NCBI GenBank assembly: GCA_938004025.1
Contig: CALKXC010000212.1
Coordinates: 1-10,533 of the forward strand
Origin: an uncultured Leucothrix sp.
GTDB taxonomy: Bacteria; Pseudomonadota; Gammaproteobacteria; Thiotrichales; Thiotrichaceae
Reading direction: 5' to 3'
DNA length: 10,533 bases
Shown here piece after piece: positions 7,379-10,533 of this stretch. Both the position numbers and the translations under genes were made by a program. Below the pieces are notes generated by a model, which saw nothing but the letters and a program-made list of their open reading frames with translations, ran no database searches and was not told where the DNA came from. Each line of letters starts with the position of its first letter. The stretch's first letter is position 1.

Positions 7379-8329
7379 ATGTTTTTAGTATGTGGTGAAG
7401 CGTTGTTTGATATCTTCGTCGATGGCAGCATTGCCGAGAGCGAAACTCAACTTCCATTTGATGGTGTTGCAGGTGGTTCACCCTTCAACGTAGCTATAGG
7501 CCTATCACGCTTAGGGGAAAACTCAGGCCTCCTGACAGGTGTGTCGGAGGATTTTTTGGGTCAGCGTCTAATGGCCATTCTTAAACAAGAACAGGTTAAT
7601 ACAGACTTCACCATTTCTAAGAAGGCTCCCACTACCTTAAGCTTTATTCAAAAGGATAGTGAAGGTGTTCCAGACTATGCTTTCTACGGTACTGGTGGTG
7701 CGGATAGATCGGTCGTGACAGCTGATTTACCCACAGATTATGAAATTAATGGTATTCACGTTGGCTCCTATTCAATCGTCACCCCACCCACTGCAGATAC
7801 GCTGTATGAACTTATTCAGAAACATTCTGGGGAATGCTTAATTTCACTGGACCCTAATGTGCGATTAGGTGTTGAACCTAATATACAGATTTGGAAAGAG
7901 CGAGTTGACATGATTGCAAGGTATGTCAATTTGTTGAAAATTAGTGATGAAGATTTTGCTCACCTTTACCCTAACACGCCTGTTGAAGAGAAGGTTAAGG
8001 AGTGGTTATCTTACGGTGTTGGCCTTGTTGCCTTCACTAAAGGCGGTGATGGTGCTGATCTTTGGAGCCAAACAGCGGAAGCTACAGTTGTTGCTCCCAA
8101 AATTACAGTTGCTGATACGGTAGGTGCGGGTGACACTTTTCAGACTTCATTAATAAAACAACTTTTAGACCTTAATGAACAGTCGAATGATTGGGAAAGT
8201 CAGCTAGACTCAAGCAAACTAAAACAAATCGGAGAGTTCGCGGCGACTGCCGCTGCAATCACTTGTTCTAGGCAAGGGGCCGACTTGCCAAGCATGGCTG
8301 AGGTTACTGAGGCACTTTTGACACGATAG
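7379..8329 (+). CDS. Fructokinase (PfkB/ribokinase family sugar kinase)
   Basis: A 316-residue cytosolic kinase of the PfkB family, expected to phosphorylate imported fructose with ATP to fructose-6-phosphate. The N-terminal sugar-binding signature AGGSPFNVAIGLSRLG (31-46), the DPNVR motif (158-162), and the C-terminal ATP/anion-hole motif DTVGAGDTF (246-254) with catalytic Asp252 are all intact. GEALFDIFVDG (6-16) is typical of bacterial fructokinases. Related substrates such as 2-keto-3-deoxygluconate cannot be excluded by motif alone, but the adjoining Frc transporter favours fructose. The ATG at 7379 has an AAGGGA ribosome site five bases upstream. It is divergent from frcB across a shared operator and is followed two bases later by the ROK regulator, so the two form one unit. 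Confidence 0.88.
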   Translation: MFLVCGEALFDIFVDGSIAESETQLPFDGVAGGSPFNVAIGLSRLGENSGLLTGVSEDFLGQRLMAILKQEQVNTDFTISKKAPTTLSFIQKDSEGVPDYAFYGTGGADRSVVTADLPTDYEINGIHVGSYSIVTPPTADTLYELIQKHSGECLISLDPNVRLGVEPNIQIWKERVDMIARYVNLLKISDEDFAHLYPNTPVEEKVKEWLSYGVGLVAFTKGGDGADLWSQTAEATVVAPKITVADTVGAGDTFQTSLIKQLLDLNEQSNDWESQLDSSKLKQIGEFAATAAAITCSRQGADLPSMAEVTEALLTR

Positions 8330-8331
8330 TC

Positions 8332-9525
8332 ATGGATGATATTGGTCAAAACTTAAGTCGCGGGACAAACCAAAGTGGTGGAAGGATATACAATGAACGC
8401 CTAGTGCTGTCGATTGTGCGCCATCGAGATGGTTTACCAAAAGCTGAAATTGCAAAATTAACTGGCTTATCCGCTCAGACGATTTCGGTCATAATGCAAC
8501 AGCTTGAAGCCGACCATTTGATTGTTAAAGGTGAACCCCAACGAGGTAAAGTTGGCCAGCCACGCGTTCCTTTCTCACTTAATCCAGACGGTTCATTTTC
8601 AATCGGTTTGAAAATTGGTCGTCACCGAAGTGAGTTGGCGCTGATGGATTTTGTGGGTCAAATTCGTGAGACTAGGCAAATAAGCTATCCCTACCCTACT
8701 ACCACTGAATTACTTTCATTTGTTGAAAAAACAACACCAACGCTAATAGAGACTTTAGAACCACAAAACAGAGATCGCTTAGTCGGTATTGGCATTGCTA
8801 CGCCCTTTGAGCTTTGGAGTTGGGGTGATGAACTGGGTGCCCCAAGAGATATTATGAAAGCCTGGCTCGGTTTTGATATCAAACATGAAGTGAGTCATGC
8901 TAGTCGGCTACCCGCATTCATTCAGAATGACGCAACGGCGGCTTGTGCCGCCGAATTGACCTTTGGTAACTTTCAGCAATACGACAATTATCTTTACATT
9001 TATATAGGGTATTTTATCGGTGGTGGAATAGTTTTAAACGGCTCTGTTTTTGAGGGTCCTACTGGCAACGCAGGCGTACTTGGGCCAATGCCATTAAGGA
9101 GCCAATCTTCTCAATCCCAGCAACTCTTGCACAATACCTCTAAGATTTCATTGCAACGAATGATAATTAATCGTGGGGGGAATGCCGAAATCATTTGGAG
9201 CAATCAATCTGACTGGAGTGAGCTTGGTAACGTTCTAGATGAGTGGATTGAAGCGCTGTCCGAAGATCTTGCCTATGCGATTGTGTCAGCTATATCTATT
9301 ATTGATTTTCCAGCGATCGTCTTAGATGGCGATATTCCAGACTCGGTTAGGCGTTTAATTTGCCACGCTGTACAACAGAAGCTTGAGCAGATTGACCAAC
9401 AAGGACTCTCCCCCGTCACCATTTGCGAAGGAAGTTTAGGAAGAGATGCCCGTGTACTAGGTGGAGCATCACTCCCGTTGCTAGCCAATTTTACTCGTAA
9501 TCGTGACGTCGCTTTTGGTGGTTAG
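8332..9525 (+). CDS. ROK-family transcriptional regulator (FrcR-like)
   Basis: A 397-residue regulator. Residues 20-80 form a MarR-like winged helix (LPKAEIAKLTGLSAQTISVI at 35-54, wing around GKVGQPR at 72-78), followed by a ROK sugar-kinase fold with GIGIATP (152-158), QNDATAA (198-204) and GGGIVLNG (230-237). The kinase part looks inactive: the usual GELGH loop reads AGVLGPMP (247-254), losing the sugar-contacting Glu and His, and the CxCGxxGC zinc cluster is absent. It should therefore sense a sugar or sugar phosphate without phosphorylating it. The start lies two bases after the fructokinase stop with only a distant weak ribosome site, suggesting translational coupling. Likely target: the inverted repeat at 7270-7304, which would also autoregulate this unit. 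The name FrcR is by context. Confidence 0.87.
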   Translation: MDDIGQNLSRGTNQSGGRIYNERLVLSIVRHRDGLPKAEIAKLTGLSAQTISVIMQQLEADHLIVKGEPQRGKVGQPRVPFSLNPDGSFSIGLKIGRHRSELALMDFVGQIRETRQISYPYPTTTELLSFVEKTTPTLIETLEPQNRDRLVGIGIATPFELWSWGDELGAPRDIMKAWLGFDIKHEVSHASRLPAFIQNDATAACAAELTFGNFQQYDNYLYIYIGYFIGGGIVLNGSVFEGPTGNAGVLGPMPLRSQSSQSQQLLHNTSKISLQRMIINRGGNAEIIWSNQSDWSELGNVLDEWIEALSEDLAYAIVSAISIIDFPAIVLDGDIPDSVRRLICHAVQQKLEQIDQQGLSPVTICEGSLGRDARVLGGASLPLLANFTRNRDVAFGG

Positions 9526-9541
9526 CTCATGCCTCACTGTT

Positions 9542-10533
9542 CTATCGAGTCGTATCAATAGTGATTGTTTTAATCGCTAACTTTCCTCTAACAATATTTA
9601 CCTGATGATTAGTCGTAAAGCCATTATAAGTCACTCGAATAACAAACTCCCGTGGTGGTAAATCAAAACTTGCGGAAGCAGTACCGAAAGCCTGTTTTAG
9701 GGGCGTTCCGTCACGCTGGGTGATCACAATATTAGCTGTTAATGGTGATCGATCAGAAGCTTTTACAACATTGACAGTAAGTCCACCGTAAGCAGGGGAT
9801 GTTGCATTTTGGGCTGCGGAGCGAGGTGGTGGCGTAGGATTTACTCTAGGTGCTGCAGGAGCTTGATTTACCGATTCTAACTTAAAAACTTCACGTCTAG
9901 TTTGCCCCGGCCTAACGTTCAACATCACGGATTTATCATTAAAACCGGTTGCTCGAACTATCACTTTATATTGCCCTGCTGCAAGCTTATACCCTATTGA
10001 GTCAACATAGGTTTTGCTGGCCACCATGGTTCCATTTGGCATTTGCACGTAAAAGTTAGATTTTAGCGCGCTATTATTACTGACATTTTGTGCAAAAAGC
10101 TCCAACCTTCCGGGCTCTGTACTTTCAGTGGCCCCGCCAGTACTAGTAGCTTGAGGAGAGGTAGCTGCGCTTGTTGTGGCTGCTGGTGCTGAAGGTGATT
10201 GGGCTGCCTGTGATGATGGCGCTTGTTGTGTTGCTTCAGGTTGATTTGGAACAAGGAAAATCTCATGGCCCCCCTTAGTAGCAAGCACTTCAACTTGCTT
10301 GACAGTGGTAGAGCTAGTGGTTTTTGCAGTAACTTTGTATTGCCCAGCAGGCAAACTTAGCTGCATCGTTTTAACATTTTCAATGTTTTGCAAAACCTCA
10401 CCATTTAAGCGGCTGATAGTAAAACTAACAACCGTTGGACGCTTACCTTGTTTTGTGAGCGCTGATAAGCGAAGCCCACCCAATGCTTTTGCGGCCTCTT
10501 CTTCAGCACTACTTCCATCAGCCGCTACAGCAG
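9542..10533 (-). CDS. Three-module beta-repeat protein, 3' part only (5' end beyond window)
   Basis: The frame is open to the right edge, so this gene is truncated at its 5' end; 329 residues are visible. Three related modules of about 78 residues lie at 10480-10244, 10111-9875 and 9787-9554. Each starts with G-G/R-L plus a beta strand, has a central NG or DG turn, then L-P/A-x-G-Q-Y-K-V or its variant LPPREFVIRV, then a glycine turn and a closing strand (for example VNIVRGKLAIKTITID). This resembles PEGA or carboxypeptidase-regulatory-like sandwich domains. The linkers (about 44 and 29 residues) are rich in Ala, Pro, Ser, Thr and Gln, as in exported proteins. The visible start (AVAADGSSAEEE) could follow a signal peptide or another domain. 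A TTG at 10483 is an unlikely start. It converges on the regulator gene with a 16-base gap. The family is not recognised; an envelope or secreted location is inferred. Confidence 0.7.
   Translation of the reverse strand, partial: AVAADGSSAEEEAAKALGGLRLSALTKQGKRPTVVSFTISRLNGEVLQNIENVKTMQLSLPAGQYKVTAKTTSSTTVKQVEVLATKGGHEIFLVPNQPEATQQAPSSQAAQSPSAPAATTSAATSPQATSTGGATESTEPGRLELFAQNVSNNSALKSNFYVQMPNGTMVASKTYVDSIGYKLAAGQYKVIVRATGFNDKSVMLNVRPGQTRREVFKLESVNQAPAAPRVNPTPPPRSAAQNATSPAYGGLTVNVVKASDRSPLTANIVITQRDGTPLKQAFGTASASFDLPPREFVIRVTYNGFTTNHQVNIVRGKLAIKTITIDTTR

Noticed and set aside
9526..9541. Possible bidirectional terminator between the regulator and the repeat-protein genes.
   Set aside because: The gap is only 16 bases and holds no inverted repeat or T run.
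10063..10293. Gln/His-rich open frame inside the right-edge repeat protein.
   Set aside because: It is a frame-shifted reading of the Ala/Pro/Ser/Thr-rich linker and has no independent start signal.

Overview
The window looks like a chromosomal stretch of a moderately AT-rich Gram-negative proteobacterium, most likely a (marine-type) gammaproteobacterium. Support comes from Sec signal peptides typical of Gram-negatives, clear Shine-Dalgarno sites, sigma70-like promoters, and the protein families present (glutathione S-transferase, MscS-like channel, periplasmic sugar-binding ABC system). The taxonomic call is an inference from protein style and not from a marker gene. No RNA gene, insertion sequence, phage gene or CRISPR array is visible, and no intergenic gap exceeds 300 bases.

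Layout. Left edge (1-36): the last codons of a + strand gene. Then a rhomboid intramembrane protease (107-832, +) converges, with a 2-base gap, on a glutathione S-transferase-like gene (835-1560, -). A divergent MscS-type channel gene (1748-3508, -) follows, lying 54 bases downstream of the last gene of the sugar operon.

The centre (3563-9525) is a complete sugar uptake and catabolism locus matching the Frc fructose system described in Sinorhizobium. On the - strand lie frcB (periplasmic binding protein), frcC (permease), frcA (single-domain ATPase) and frcK (P-loop kinase). Divergently on the + strand lie a PfkB-family fructokinase and a ROK-family regulator. The inferred scheme is that FrcB captures fructose (or a similar sugar), FrcCA imports it unphosphorylated, the PfkB kinase makes fructose-6-phosphate, and the ROK protein controls both transcription units. 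The 222-base divergent region carries a perfect 12+12-base inverted repeat (7270-7304). Its two arms each end in an outward-facing TTGAC -35 element, so one bound regulator could close both promoters. A strong stem-loop between frcB and frcC probably sets a high ratio of binding protein to membrane components.

Right edge (9542-10533, -): the 3' part of a gene for an exported-looking repeat protein with three related beta-type modules joined by Ala/Pro/Ser/Thr/Gln-rich linkers. Its N-terminus lies outside the window and its function is not recognised.

I see no wholly undescribed system here. The points most worth a second look are the mirrored promoter-operator, the unexplained FrcK kinase, the divergent MscS-like channel and the three-module repeat protein.
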